This document shows positions 1-6,303 of a stretch of DNA of 6,331 bases, one piece after another. How positions within the stretch are numbered: position 1 is the first letter of the stretch; the number at the start of each line of letters is the position of its first letter. The stretch lies in contig JAENXP010000147.1 of assembly GCA_016649475.1 (NCBI GenBank), forward strand, positions 1 through 6,331. The letters are read 5' to 3'. The notes beneath the pieces are model-generated. The model was not told the DNA's origin. It saw only the letters and a program-made list of their open reading frames with translations, and did not search any database. The position numbers and the translations under genes are program-made. This DNA is from Burkholderiales bacterium (GTDB lineage: Bacteria > Pseudomonadota > Gammaproteobacteria > Burkholderiales > SG8-39).

Positions 1-271
1 GAGCACCGACAGCGGCGCGGCGGACGCTGCGCCGCTACTCAATGTGATGGCGATGGCCGATCTGCCGCTAGCGATTCAGCAGGAGCTTCCGCCGATGTCG
101 ATTTCGGTTCACGCCTATTCGGGCAAGGCCGGGGATCGCCTGGTGGGCATCAACAACCGCCTGCTGCACGAAGGCGAGGAGGCGGCCCCCGGTCTCAGGC
201 TGGAACAGATTACGCAGGACGGGATGATCCTGAGTTTCAAAGGGTACAACTTCCGCCGCGGCGTGCATTAG
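1..271 (+). CDS. gspB: GspB-like type II secretion assembly factor, C-terminal part (5' end outside window)
   Basis: The frame is open from base 2 of the window to a TAG at 269-271, giving about 89 residues of a longer protein. There is no convincing internal start, so the gene begins to the left. The last ~65 residues (from LPLAIQQELPP to the end) match the pattern of the C-terminal GspB domain (T2SSB family): a Leu/Pro-rich entry (ELPPMSISVHAYS), a small beta-domain with NNRLLHEGEE, then APGLRLEQI and a final hydrophobic-aromatic strand (ILSFKGYNFR). In the family this periplasmic domain sits after a single N-terminal membrane segment. GspB works with the ATPase-like GspA/ExeA in placing the secretin in the outer membrane. 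The gene is convergent with the ompA-like gene and on the opposite strand to gspH-N. An upstream gspA is a reasonable expectation but is not visible. Confidence 0.83.
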   Translation, partial: STDSGAADAAPLLNVMAMADLPLAIQQELPPMSISVHAYSGKAGDRLVGINNRLLHEGEEAAPGLRLEQITQDGMILSFKGYNFRRGVH

Positions 272-302
272 GATTCTGTTTCAGGTTTCGTTTCTGCTTG
301 CG

Positions 303-331
303 CAAAAGAAAGCCCCGCTCGCGGCGGGGCT
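303..331 (-). terminator. Intrinsic terminator of the ompA-like gene
   Basis: An 8-bp perfect stem (AGCCCCGC at 311-318 with GCGGGGCT at 324-331) closes a 5-base loop. Read on the minus strand, the hairpin starts 20 bases after the ompA-like stop codon and is followed by TTCTTTT (304-310). This is the layout of a Rho-independent terminator for the leftward gene. On the plus strand the hairpin is followed by GTTGAAAGG with no T-run. It is therefore a weaker terminator for the convergent gspB-like gene, although the same stem could slow rightward transcription. Confidence 0.8.
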
Positions 332-351
332 GTTGAAAGGGTCGCCGACGT

Positions 352-1014
352 CTAGTTTTCGCGGGTTCCCACCACCTCGATTTCGACGCGGCGGTTCTTG
401 GCTCGGCCTTCCCTGGTTTTGTTGTCGGCCACCGGCTGCGTCTCACCCTTGCCTTCAGTGTGGATGCGGTTGGCTGCTATGCCCTTGCTCACCAGATATT
501 CTTTGACCGCACTGGCGCGGCGCAGCGACAACTTCTGGTTGTAGGCCTTGCTGCCGATGCTGTCGGTATGGCCGATGGCGATCACGACTTCCAGGTTTAC
601 TGCCTTCAGTTTTCCGACGAGGTCATCCAGGCGCGACTTGCCTTCTGGCTTGAGCGTGGCCTTGTCGAAATCGAAGTTCGTTTCGGCGGCCATGGTCACT
701 TTTTCCTTGACCGGCTTGGGCGCGGGTTTCGTCGCGGGCGCGGGTGCCGGTGCAGGCTTCATGGCCGGTGCAGGAGCGGCCGCAGGCGCAGGCTTGGGCG
801 CGGGCTTGGGCACCAGGTCGGGATCGCATTCCATGGTCGCCATGGCGGGGGTCCAGTAGCCGGCATGCCAGCAAAGTCCGGTCGCGTTCTTTACGTAATC
901 GCCGCTCGAACCCCAGTAGCCTTCACCCACAGCCGCACTGGCGGTATTCGCTCCCATGCCGAGCGCCAGCGCGGCGGCAAGAACCAAGCCGAATTGTTTT
1001 GCTGTTGTGTTCAT
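352..1014 (-). CDS. ompA: OmpA-family outer-membrane/peptidoglycan-binding protein
   Basis: This is a 220-residue protein. I chose the ATG at 1014 because it is followed directly by a Sec signal peptide (positive MNTTAK, hydrophobic core to about residue 20, likely cleavage after TASA at residue 27) and preceded by GAGAGG five bases upstream. The open frame reaches 1149, but that extension would bury the signal peptide. After a short N-terminal region with Cys48 and Cys63 (a possible disulfide) and WxxGYW-type aromatics comes a Pro/Ala/Lys linker (about 69-101), then an OmpA C-terminal domain (about 108-215). Peptidoglycan-binding landmarks are visible: NFDFD, GHTDSIG with Asp151, N159, LSLRRA, GKGETQP and the NRRVEIE box with Arg208/209. 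There is no long beta-barrel, so it resembles short betaproteobacterial OmpA/RmpM-like proteins. It tethers the outer membrane to the cell wall. It is a single-gene unit by context, and a functional link to the neighbouring T2SS is not shown. Confidence 0.92.
   Translation of the reverse strand: MNTTAKQFGLVLAAALALGMGANTASAAVGEGYWGSSGDYVKNATGLCWHAGYWTPAMATMECDPDLVPKPAPKPAPAAAPAPAMKPAPAPAPATKPAPKPVKEKVTMAAETNFDFDKATLKPEGKSRLDDLVGKLKAVNLEVVIAIGHTDSIGSKAYNQKLSLRRASAVKEYLVSKGIAANRIHTEGKGETQPVADNKTREGRAKNRRVEIEVVGTREN
712..810 (-). repeat. Low-complexity Pro/Ala/Lys-coding tract in the ompA-like gene
   Basis: The stretch encodes residues 69-101, a run of PAP, KPAP and APAP units with only Pro, Ala, Lys and single Met and Thr residues. 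It is an extended, flexible spacer between the N-terminal module and the peptidoglycan-binding domain. At DNA level it is an imperfect GC-rich repeat (GGCGCGGGC-like units), which could vary in length between strains. All units are in frame and the gene is intact. Confidence 0.75.
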
Positions 1015-1019
1015 GTCTG

Positions 1020-1025
1020 CCTCTC
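1020..1025 (-). promoter_or_regulatory. Ribosome binding site of the ompA-like gene
   Basis: GAGAGG on the minus strand lies five bases before the ATG at 1014. It supports that start over the upstream in-frame start at 1149. Confidence 0.7.
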
Positions 1026-1160
1026 GATTGAATTCGAAGATTTTCAACCCGGCAGCTCGCAATAAAGGAACTTCGCCTTCACGGATTTCTTTGAAGCGGG
1101 CCGTCAGTCGGGCTAGTTGACCATGCCGGCGCAGTGCAAGGTTTGACAAAAGTCATAAAG

Positions 1161-1173
1161 GCGGCACTGCCGC
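1161..1173 (-). terminator. Possible weak terminator downstream of the gsp operon
   Basis: GCGGC-ACT-GCCGC forms a 5-bp stem with a 3-base loop. On the minus strand it is followed by CTTTATGACTTTTG. It lies about 118 bases past the gspN stop and upstream of the ompA-like start. It is the only hairpin with a T-rich flank that I see in the 276-bp gap (1015-1290), but the stem is short and the T-tract is interrupted. The rest of the gap must also carry the ompA promoter, for which no clear -35/-10 pair is evident. Confidence 0.3.
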
Positions 1174-1290
1174 ATGTCTACACCTGCAGAGCCGGCCTGC
1201 CTGATCGCGCAGGGGCGTCCCGGATCCGGCGAATTGGCCCTGTCAGATTGGGCAGCGACGCAGGCGATCCGCTCGTTGTGCTGTCGGCGC

Positions 1291-2034
1291 CTACTTCAGC
1301 AGCAACTCGAAACGGCCTTCGCCGCGCTCTACGGCGATCATGCGCAGCAGCGGCGCGAGTTGCTGATACTGCGGCGGCGGAACGCGCGCGCTGCCCAGGA
1401 ACGCGGGGTTGCGACCGCTAGTCCAGGAGCCCTGTCCGTCGAGCTGAAGCGGGCCCCTGAGCGTGCGCAGCGAGGCGCGCACCGCGGCACCGTCGCCCTG
1501 GAGGCGCAGTTCGTAGTCGCCCAGAGGAGAGATCCGCGTGAACGCCGATCCTGCGCCGCGCCATTGCAGCGTGGCGCTGCCCTGGATCGAACCGCGCCCG
1601 AGGGTAAGCCGGGGAATGTGCAACAGCATGTCTCCGGTGAGCCCTAGCGGAGCCAGCTTGGGCTCACCCACGCCCAGTGCCGCAGCCGGCAGGTTGATGT
1701 CGGCATCCGCCACTTCGACCCGTGTCGGGGAAATTGTCACCGGGAAATGCCTGGGCGCACGGTCCAGCGTGATTTCGTACAGGAGTTTTCCGCGCAGCAA
1801 ATGCGCGGGCCGAATACGCCAGGCAATACTCTTTGCGACGCCGCTGCTGCGGTTCGCGTCGCGGATCTCGATCTGTCCCGTTCCGGACCAAAGCGTGCCG
1901 CTGGCTTCGGCGAGGCGCAACCGGCCCGCGCTCGCCTGCTCCAGGCGCGCGTCGATCAAGGTCGCCGGCGCAGTTACCGTCAGTGCGAGCGCGTAGGCGG
2001 CGAGCCCGAAGCCGATCAGCCGCCAGCGGCTCAC
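1291..2034 (-). CDS. gspN: Type II secretion system protein N
   Basis: This 247-residue protein is the usual size for GspN. I chose the GTG at 2034 because its codon overlaps the gspM stop in a GTGA junction and it begins MSRWRLIGFGLAAYALALTV, a short basic start followed by a single membrane anchor (about residues 6-22). The in-frame extension to 2499 would only be antiframe sequence over gspM. Family hallmarks are visible: the post-membrane ARLEQASAGRLRLAEASGTLWSG block (SGTLWSG at 45-51), a beta-rich periplasmic body, PLGDYELRLQG near 170-180, and GPLQLDGQGSW near 194-204. GspN is an accessory inner-membrane T2SS component, absent from many systems, and its precise role is unsettled. It is the last gene of the operon. 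No Shine-Dalgarno precedes the GTG, so translation probably depends on coupling to gspM. Confidence 0.88.
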   Translation of the reverse strand: MSRWRLIGFGLAAYALALTVTAPATLIDARLEQASAGRLRLAEASGTLWSGTGQIEIRDANRSSGVAKSIAWRIRPAHLLRGKLLYEITLDRAPRHFPVTISPTRVEVADADINLPAAALGVGEPKLAPLGLTGDMLLHIPRLTLGRGSIQGSATLQWRGAGSAFTRISPLGDYELRLQGDGAAVRASLRTLRGPLQLDGQGSWTSGRNPAFLGSARVPPPQYQQLAPLLRMIAVERGEGRFELLLK

Positions 2035-2522
2035 TGCGATTTGGCGCGGGCGAGGGTGGCCGTTACGCTCACCAGTCCCGGCGTGGTCAGGGCCTCGATG
2101 CGGCTCGCCTCCAGCCGTATATGCTGCGCCTGCAGCGTCGCGACCCAGCCCAGCCAGTCGGCGAATGCGACGGATCCGAATGCCACCTTCACCTGATCCG
2201 CGTCCCGGGCGTCGATGCGCAGCAGCGCGCTCGCCAATCCGGCAGCGTCGGCCTGGGCCTGGACCTGGGTGCGCAGATCGCTCTTCGGCGCCGGCGCTGC
2301 GGGCGCGGCGCGCGCGCGTGCAAGCTCGTTGGCGTCCGCGTCCAGACGCAACGCCTGCGTGCGCAGCGCCGAAACCGATGTTCCCAGCTTGGCGCGTCCC
2401 CGGTACGCCGATTGCACCAATGCCAGGTAGAGCGCGACACCGACGAGCGCTGCGAGCACGGCGATGATCGTCCGATCCCGCGGCGAGCGCGATTCCCACA
2501 ACTTGCGCAGCCGCGCCTTCAT
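2031..2522 (-). CDS. gspM: Type II secretion system inner-membrane protein M
   Basis: This 163-residue bitopic protein has a short basic cytoplasmic tail (MKARLRKLWESRSPRDR), one membrane helix (about 18-38), a periplasmic helical region rich in Leu/Arg/Ala (about 45-72), an Ala/Pro hinge (about 70-80), and a C-terminal ferredoxin-like domain with VKVAFGSVAFADWLGWVATLQ (about 111-131). The FxxWLxxLQ-type motif in that last stretch is characteristic of GspM. GspM pairs with GspL in the inner-membrane platform and contacts the pseudopilus base. The start overlaps the gspL stop (ATGA at 2519-2522) and its stop overlaps the gspN GTG, a tightly coupled L-M-N block. No clear ribosome binding site is visible before the ATG. 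Confidence 0.9.
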   Translation of the reverse strand: MKARLRKLWESRSPRDRTIIAVLAALVGVALYLALVQSAYRGRAKLGTSVSALRTQALRLDADANELARARAAPAAPAPKSDLRTQVQAQADAAGLASALLRIDARDADQVKVAFGSVAFADWLGWVATLQAQHIRLEASRIEALTTPGLVSVTATLARAKSQ

Positions 2523-3733
2523 GACGTGCGCACCGTGAGGACCACGGTCCCTCGGGCGGAGCCGGGGGCGGCGCTGGGTCCCCTGTCGACGCGGAATCCG
2601 GACTGCGTCAGACGCGCCACGATACGGCGGATGCCCGCGTCCTGGACGCCGGCGAGTTCGAGCGTCATGCGCCCGCTTTCGTAGGACGCGATGCGCAGCG
2701 CGCCGGGCGGCGCCAGTTTCATCGCGGCCGCCACGTCCACTATCATGGGCAGGAAGTCGCCGCTATCGGGTTGCCCGGCGACATGGCGCGCTTCGGCCAG
2801 TTTGCGCCGCATCTGCAGCGCCGGGTCCGCCACCGCGAGTGCTTCGGGAAAGGCGGCGCGAAAGCGCGATTCCATGCGTACGCGCAGGCTGCGCTGCTCG
2901 TTCGCGAGCCGCGTCCAGTCGACTACCAGCGCCAGTGCATGCACGGCGAGCGCTGCGCCCAGGATCCACGCCGCCGGACGCAGGCGTGCCAGGGAACCGG
3001 GGGGCAGGCGCCAGCCGCTGCGCTCCTGCGCCAGGCTGATGCCGGCCGCCGGCGCCGCGCTGCGCCAGTCCCAGGGTTCGGCATGGCGCAGCGCCACGCC
3101 GAGCGCGCGCTGCCATGCCTCGATGTCGAGCGGCGTATCCGGCGCCGATGCGTATGCCGCGATCGTGGCAGGCGCCAAGCCGCGCGCTTTCGCTTCGTCG
3201 AGCATCAGGCGCAGCGATAGCGGCGGGGAGGCCGGGTCGCCGCAATCGGTCGCCGTACCCTCGAGCTCCGAGGTGCGCACGAATCCCTCGCGGCCGTCCC
3301 AGGCGAGGCTCCACTCGCCCTTCATCCACGGCAGCATCAGTGTTTCGCAGTGCACCTCGTAGCCGCGTATGCCTATCGCATCGAGCGCGTCTCTCCAGGC
3401 TTTGAGCCCCTGCCGGTCCGCCACGGCGAGCACATCCATGTCCGCGACGGTGCCGAGCCAGCTCACCTGGCTGGCATCGGGCTCCCCCACGGTTTCATCT
3501 TCCACGGCATAGGCGAGCACCGATCCGGCGCGACGCCTGGCTGCTTGCGGCAGGCGTGCGCGGGTGATCAGGACTTCGGCGGCGGGAAGCACCAGTTGCA
3601 CGCGCTCGGCGCGCCGCGGCAACTGCGCCAGCGGACCTTCTCCGACGACCGGTTCGCGGCCCTCGCCGACTAGCGCCCATTGACAGCGTCGCGGCGCGTC
3701 GCGCAAGGAACAGTAGATTCGAAGCAAGCTCAT
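2519..3733 (-). CDS. gspL: Type II secretion system inner-membrane platform protein L
   Basis: This 404-residue protein has the GspL architecture. It begins with a cytoplasmic actin-like domain (about 1-225), in the family the docking site for the ATPase GspE; VQLVLPAAEVLITRARLPQAARR and LAYAVEDE at 45-80 are typical. The pre-membrane ISLAQERSGWR segment (232-242) corresponds to the conserved INLLQG-type strand, here degenerate. One membrane helix follows (about 254-272), then a periplasmic coiled and ferredoxin-like domain (about 275-404) with FPEALAVADPALQMRRKLAEAR. The ATG at 3733 has AAGG seven bases upstream. It starts the L-M-N coupled block after a 75-bp spacer from gspK and ends in an ATGA overlap with gspM. 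N-terminal sequence conservation is modest, as usual for the family. Confidence 0.9.
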   Translation of the reverse strand: MSLLRIYCSLRDAPRRCQWALVGEGREPVVGEGPLAQLPRRAERVQLVLPAAEVLITRARLPQAARRRAGSVLAYAVEDETVGEPDASQVSWLGTVADMDVLAVADRQGLKAWRDALDAIGIRGYEVHCETLMLPWMKGEWSLAWDGREGFVRTSELEGTATDCGDPASPPLSLRLMLDEAKARGLAPATIAAYASAPDTPLDIEAWQRALGVALRHAEPWDWRSAAPAAGISLAQERSGWRLPPGSLARLRPAAWILGAALAVHALALVVDWTRLANEQRSLRVRMESRFRAAFPEALAVADPALQMRRKLAEARHVAGQPDSGDFLPMIVDVAAAMKLAPPGALRIASYESGRMTLELAGVQDAGIRRIVARLTQSGFRVDRGPSAAPGSARGTVVLTVRTS

Positions 3734-3808
3734 AACGTAGCCTTGATTGATGTGTTCATGGAATTGTAATCACGTCCAAACCCGCCCCGCCCCGGCGGCC
3801 GGGCATTT
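3734..3808 (-). other. gspK-gspL spacer with hairpin and G-rich tract
   Basis: This 75-bp non-coding spacer lies inside the operon. Read on the minus strand it begins with a small hairpin (CCCGG-CCG-CCGGG, 3791-3803), runs into GGGGCGGGGCGGG, and ends with a contrasting AT-rich stretch holding TACAAT and the gspL ribosome binding site. TACAAT resembles a -10 element, but no -35 lies at proper spacing, so I do not call a promoter. No T-run follows the hairpin, so it is not a standard terminator. Confidence 0.5.
3741..3744 (-). promoter_or_regulatory. Ribosome binding site of gspL
   Basis: AAGG (in CAAGGC) on the minus strand lies seven bases before the gspL ATG. Unlike the overlapping genes around it, gspL has its own spacer and initiation signal, so it can be translated independently of gspK. 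Confidence 0.5.
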
Positions 3809-4726
3809 TCATAAATATTTGCGCCAAACGACGTCGGGCCAGCCGGAAGCGCCGCGTGCGAGCAGGGCTACGCCGCGGGCTTGCGCGCCGCCGATGGTCA
3901 CGCGCAAGGTCGCCTTGAAGTAATTGCTGCTCACGCCGATGTCGCCGGCGGCCACTTCGACTCCCCGCGGCAGCCGCTTGAGGAAGTCGTCGCTGTTGCG
4001 GAAATAGGCCCGGTCCCGCTGGGCAACCAGCAACTGGGCGCCGCCCAGGTCCAGTCCATCGACCACCGCGGCCAGCACTTCGGCCGGGGCGGTATTCACG
4101 TTGATCGGGGTGATCCGGGGCAGCGCCGTTACGTAAGGGCGCAGGCGTGCGCGCACGTTGTCGTCGAATCCGCGTACCAGCGCGAGTTCGGCCACGTCGA
4201 TCAGCGGCTGGTTGGCCGGGAGGTAGGGCGGATCCAGGCTCAGATAGTACGCGTCCTCGGCCCCGTCCCGCGGCTGCGTTTCGCCGTCCCGGTCGATCCA
4301 GTCGGCCAGCGCGTCGGCCAGTTCGCTGGGCAGGCTCAAAGTCGCAAGCAGGCTGCGGAAATGCGCGAGCTGGACCACGTTGATCTTGCCGTCGACTACC
4401 ACCAGGTTGTTGAGATTGAATGCGCCCTGCTGATCCTCGATCTGGCCCACCAGTTCGCCGTTTTCAACCGGCAGCGGCGGCAATTTCAACGCCCAGGGTT
4501 CGCCCAGATGGTCGACGTTGCTCAAGCGACGGTCATCGGCGAGCAATGCGCGCGCCCAATCCGCGCCTGCCAGGAGCACGGTCCGCGCCTGGATGTGCTC
4601 GGTGGTGAGTTCGACCTGCCGTGCCCAGGTACTTTGCGAAACCATGATCGCCGCGGCCGCCATGGCGGCAAGCGCGACTACGCCCATGGCGAGCACAATG
4701 GCGACTCCGCGCTGTCGCATTTTCAT
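3809..4726 (-). CDS. gspK: Type II secretion minor pseudopilin K
   Basis: This is a 305-residue minor pseudopilin. The ATG at 4726 overlaps the gspJ stop (ATGA) and gives the leader MKMRQRG with prepilin cleavage after Gly7. A second ATG at 4720 is possible and would shorten the leader by two. Mature sequence VAIVLAMGVVALAAMAAAAIM lacks the Glu5 of other pseudopilins, a normal trait of GspK. The large inserted alpha-domain is present: LADWIDRDGETQPRDGAEDAYY (139-161) carries the Asp/Glu cluster expected for calcium binding, and TPINVNTAPAEVLAA (206-220) is the conserved helix-hairpin-helix-like segment. GspK caps the I-J-K tip complex. The protein is periplasmic with an N-terminal membrane helix before assembly, and its length is typical of the family. 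Confidence 0.94.
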   Translation of the reverse strand: MKMRQRGVAIVLAMGVVALAAMAAAAIMVSQSTWARQVELTTEHIQARTVLLAGADWARALLADDRRLSNVDHLGEPWALKLPPLPVENGELVGQIEDQQGAFNLNNLVVVDGKINVVQLAHFRSLLATLSLPSELADALADWIDRDGETQPRDGAEDAYYLSLDPPYLPANQPLIDVAELALVRGFDDNVRARLRPYVTALPRITPINVNTAPAEVLAAVVDGLDLGGAQLLVAQRDRAYFRNSDDFLKRLPRGVEVAAGDIGVSSNYFKATLRVTIGGAQARGVALLARGASGWPDVVWRKYL

Positions 4727-5307
4727 GATCGCAGCACGAATATGCGCACGATTTCCTCGTTCGAGGCGAGCACGACGCGCAGGCGCACGGCGCGCGGAAT
4801 CGGCAGATCGGTAGGCGAGACCGGCCACGCGTCGACCCAGGCCAGCGAGGGATCCAGATACTGCAGCTCGAAAGTTTTCACGCCGGTCAGCACCGGATAG
4901 CGCGCGGGCGGCATGTTGGGCGCGACGTCCAGTCCCGGCCATAGCCACAACTCGATCTCGTTCTTTTCATTCAGCTGGTAGCCGATCCGGCGCGCGGTGT
5001 CGATGCCCTCGGTCGAGGCGAAGCGGCTGAATTCAAGGCTGGCCGAAGCAGTCGCGGCGGGCACGCCGCGCCATGCCGGCGCGGGACCGTCCGTGGTTCG
5101 CACCGAGCGCGGTGCCGCCAGTTCGACATCGCGCTCGAAGCGCGCGAAGAACGCCGCCACGCGCCGCCATTTTTCGGTCTCGTACTTTACGTGCTCGCGC
5201 GCATCGAGCACCGCGGACAGCCCGCGGTAGGACATCAGCGCGAGCAGCGACAGTATCAGCAACGCGGTCATGACTTCGATCAGGGTGAAGCCGCGTGTGC
5301 GCTTCAT
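4723..5307 (-). CDS. gspJ: Type II secretion minor pseudopilin J
   Basis: This 194-residue protein has a six-residue leader (MKRTRG) and FTLIEVMTALLILSLLALMSY, a textbook prepilin helix with cleavage after Gly6 and Glu at mature position 5 (residue 11). Downstream features fit GspJ: SYRGLSAVLDAREH (26-39), ERDVELAAPRSVR (58-70), EFSRF (92-96), a YQLNE...LWLWPGLD segment (110-127) and a C-terminal strand RAVRLRVVLASNEEIVRIFVLRS. It pairs with GspI and GspK at the pseudopilus tip. The start overlaps the gspI stop by ATGA, and its own stop overlaps the gspK ATG. The open frame continues upstream to 5739, but that part is an antiframe of gspI. Confidence 0.94.
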   Translation of the reverse strand: MKRTRGFTLIEVMTALLILSLLALMSYRGLSAVLDAREHVKYETEKWRRVAAFFARFERDVELAAPRSVRTTDGPAPAWRGVPAATASASLEFSRFASTEGIDTARRIGYQLNEKNEIELWLWPGLDVAPNMPPARYPVLTGVKTFELQYLDPSLAWVDAWPVSPTDLPIPRAVRLRVVLASNEEIVRIFVLRS

Positions 5308-5687
5308 CTTCGCGGCCCCGGCGCATTGACGATGAATCCGGCGAGGTGCGCCAGCGAATGCGTTTCTTCGGCGGCCGCGAATACCCGTACATCGACGCGG
5401 CGGAATGCGACGTTCGGCGTGGCGATGAGCTCCTCGCGCCAGGCGAAGTCGAGGCCCCCTTCGCGCGCCGTGCCACGCTGTATGCCCAGCGGCAGCCAGT
5501 CCGCGCGCGCGCGATGCTCTGCCAGCAGATTTTCCGCAACCCAGCCCGCGAGCAGGCGCGAGCGCAGTTCGCCCACGTTGTTCGTGCCCTGGCCGGCCGC
5601 GCGCAGCGCCGACAGCAGTGCGATCGAGACGATCGCCAGTGCGACCAGCACCTCGATCAGCGTAAAGCCTTTGCGCCCGGCCTTCAT
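5304..5687 (-). CDS. gspI: Type II secretion minor pseudopilin I
   Basis: This 127-residue minor pseudopilin begins MKAGRKG followed by FTLIEVLVALAIVSIALLSAL. Prepilin peptidase would cut after Gly7, leaving Phe1 and Glu5. The body has the compact GspI signature: GWVAENLLAEHRAR (48-61), WLPLGIQRGTAREGGLDFAWREELI (64-88) and RRVDVRVFA (96-104). GspI is the core of the minor tip complex that primes pseudopilus assembly. The ATG at 5687 is the only start that keeps a normal leader, but it lacks a nearby Shine-Dalgarno. A palindrome of the REP-like element lies immediately upstream, and the repeat core shared with the second copy includes this ATG. The stop overlaps the gspJ start. Confidence 0.93.
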   Translation of the reverse strand: MKAGRKGFTLIEVLVALAIVSIALLSALRAAGQGTNNVGELRSRLLAGWVAENLLAEHRARADWLPLGIQRGTAREGGLDFAWREELIATPNVAFRRVDVRVFAAAEETHSLAHLAGFIVNAPGPRR

Positions 5688-5715
5688 TCGAAAATGAGAG
5701 GACAGGTCCCCTCAT
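5683..5715. repeat. REP-like palindromic element, copy 1 (gspH-gspI spacer)
   Basis: Two inverted repeats lie side by side. The first is ATGAGAGGAC-AG-GTCCCCTCAT (5694-5715), ten pairs with one A/C mismatch. The second is TCATT-CGAA-AATGA (5684-5697). The first 20 bases (5683-5702) match 6304-6323 with two differences (C/T and A/G), in the same orientation. The A/C mismatch in the large stem would be repaired by the G found in copy 2, suggesting both derive from a perfect palindrome. This looks like a REP-type extragenic repeat. It fills half of the 55-bp spacer and reaches the first codons of gspI. Confidence 0.6.
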
Positions 5716-5742
5716 GCTCTCGCGGATTGACTGTCGCAAAAT

Positions 5743-6282
5743 TCATTTTTCGGCGGGTGCTTGTCGCAATGCCACTTCGTCATCGGATCTTCCGTCCCCC
5801 GGCATCACGCGCACGTCCCCGACCGGCGATCCGGTGACAGTGTAACGCTCCGTCCCGATCGAGATGCCGATAGTGAATGCCAGAGACGAGCCCTGCGGGC
5901 TAAACTCCAGGCGCATGGGGCCTTGCGGACGCATGTTTTCGACGCGAAAGCCGGAGACGGCCACGCCTTGCGGCAGGGTACGCGCGCGCAGCAGATCGCT
6001 GTCGCGGATCTCCAACCAGGTCGCATCGTCGCCATAGCGCCAGAAGCGGTAGCCCGATTCGTCGGCGGTCCAGGCTATGGATTTTCCGGTAAGCCGCGCT
6101 TCGGTGGCGGCGAAGTCCAGGAGTTGCGACAGGCGCTCGGCTTCCAGCCTGAGCACGGCGCGATCGTCTGGCCGAGTGATGGTGCTGACCAGTCCGATGA
6201 ACAGGCCCATGATCATCAGCACCACGAGCATTTCGATGAGCGTGAAGCCCCGGACCGGCCCCGAGATAATCACGCTCTTCAT
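5743..6282 (-). CDS. gspH: Type II secretion minor pseudopilin H
   Basis: This 179-residue protein has a 12-residue leader ending VRG and FTLIEMLVVLMIMGLFIGLVS, a class III signal with cleavage after Gly12 and Glu at mature position 5 (residue 17). It continues with GspH-typical features: RLEAERLSQLLDFAATEARLTGKSIAW (45-71), YRFWRYGDDATWLEI (78-92), the RTLPQGVAV turn (101-109) and LEFSPQGSSLAFTI (125-138). The C-terminal ~20 residues (GDGRSDDEVALRQAPAEK) are polar and probably disordered. GspH links the major GspG pseudopilus to the I-J-K tip. The ATG at 6282 is the only one ahead of the prepilin motif. Upstream, GAGG lies 13 bases away, too far for a good ribosome binding site. A short open frame upstream ends in an ATGA overlap with this start. 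Confidence 0.93.
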   Translation of the reverse strand: MKSVIISGPVRGFTLIEMLVVLMIMGLFIGLVSTITRPDDRAVLRLEAERLSQLLDFAATEARLTGKSIAWTADESGYRFWRYGDDATWLEIRDSDLLRARTLPQGVAVSGFRVENMRPQGPMRLEFSPQGSSLAFTIGISIGTERYTVTGSPVGDVRVMPGDGRSDDEVALRQAPAEK

Positions 6283-6303
6283 GGTCTTATTGCTGCCTCA
6301 GAG

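Noticed and set aside
460..1065. A 201-codon plus-strand open frame over the ompA-like gene
   Set aside because: It is antisense to a clear OmpA-domain protein. Its product is Arg/Gly-rich low complexity from the complement of the Pro/Ala linker, with no recognisable domain.
1015..1149. A 45-codon upstream extension of the ompA-like frame
   Set aside because: It would put an Arg-rich segment ahead of a good signal peptide. The ATG at 1014 has a well-spaced GAGAGG.
1220..1229. Perfect palindrome CCGGATCCGG in the gspN-ompA gap
   Set aside because: It is a ten-base palindrome without a loop, T-run or partner copy, so it is compatible with chance in GC-rich DNA.
2035..2499. N-terminal extension of the gspN frame by 155 codons
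   Set aside because: It overlaps gspM in another frame and reads as Arg/Gly-rich shadow. The GTG at 2034 gives a normal anchor and a GTGA overlap.
1833..2684. A 283-codon plus-strand open frame over gspN, gspM and the end of gspL
   Set aside because: Its product is rich in Arg, Ala, Gln and Pro with no domain. Long stop-free antisense frames are common at this GC content, and three recognised genes occupy the other strand.
3739..3775. Possible sigma-70 promoter with TACAAT upstream of gspL
   Set aside because: The -10-like hexamer has no acceptable -35 at 16-18 bases, where the sequence is only G/C runs.
3881..4900. A 339-codon plus-strand open frame over gspK and gspJ
   Set aside because: It is antisense to two well-supported pseudopilin genes, has a composition typical of a complement frame, and shows no family signature.
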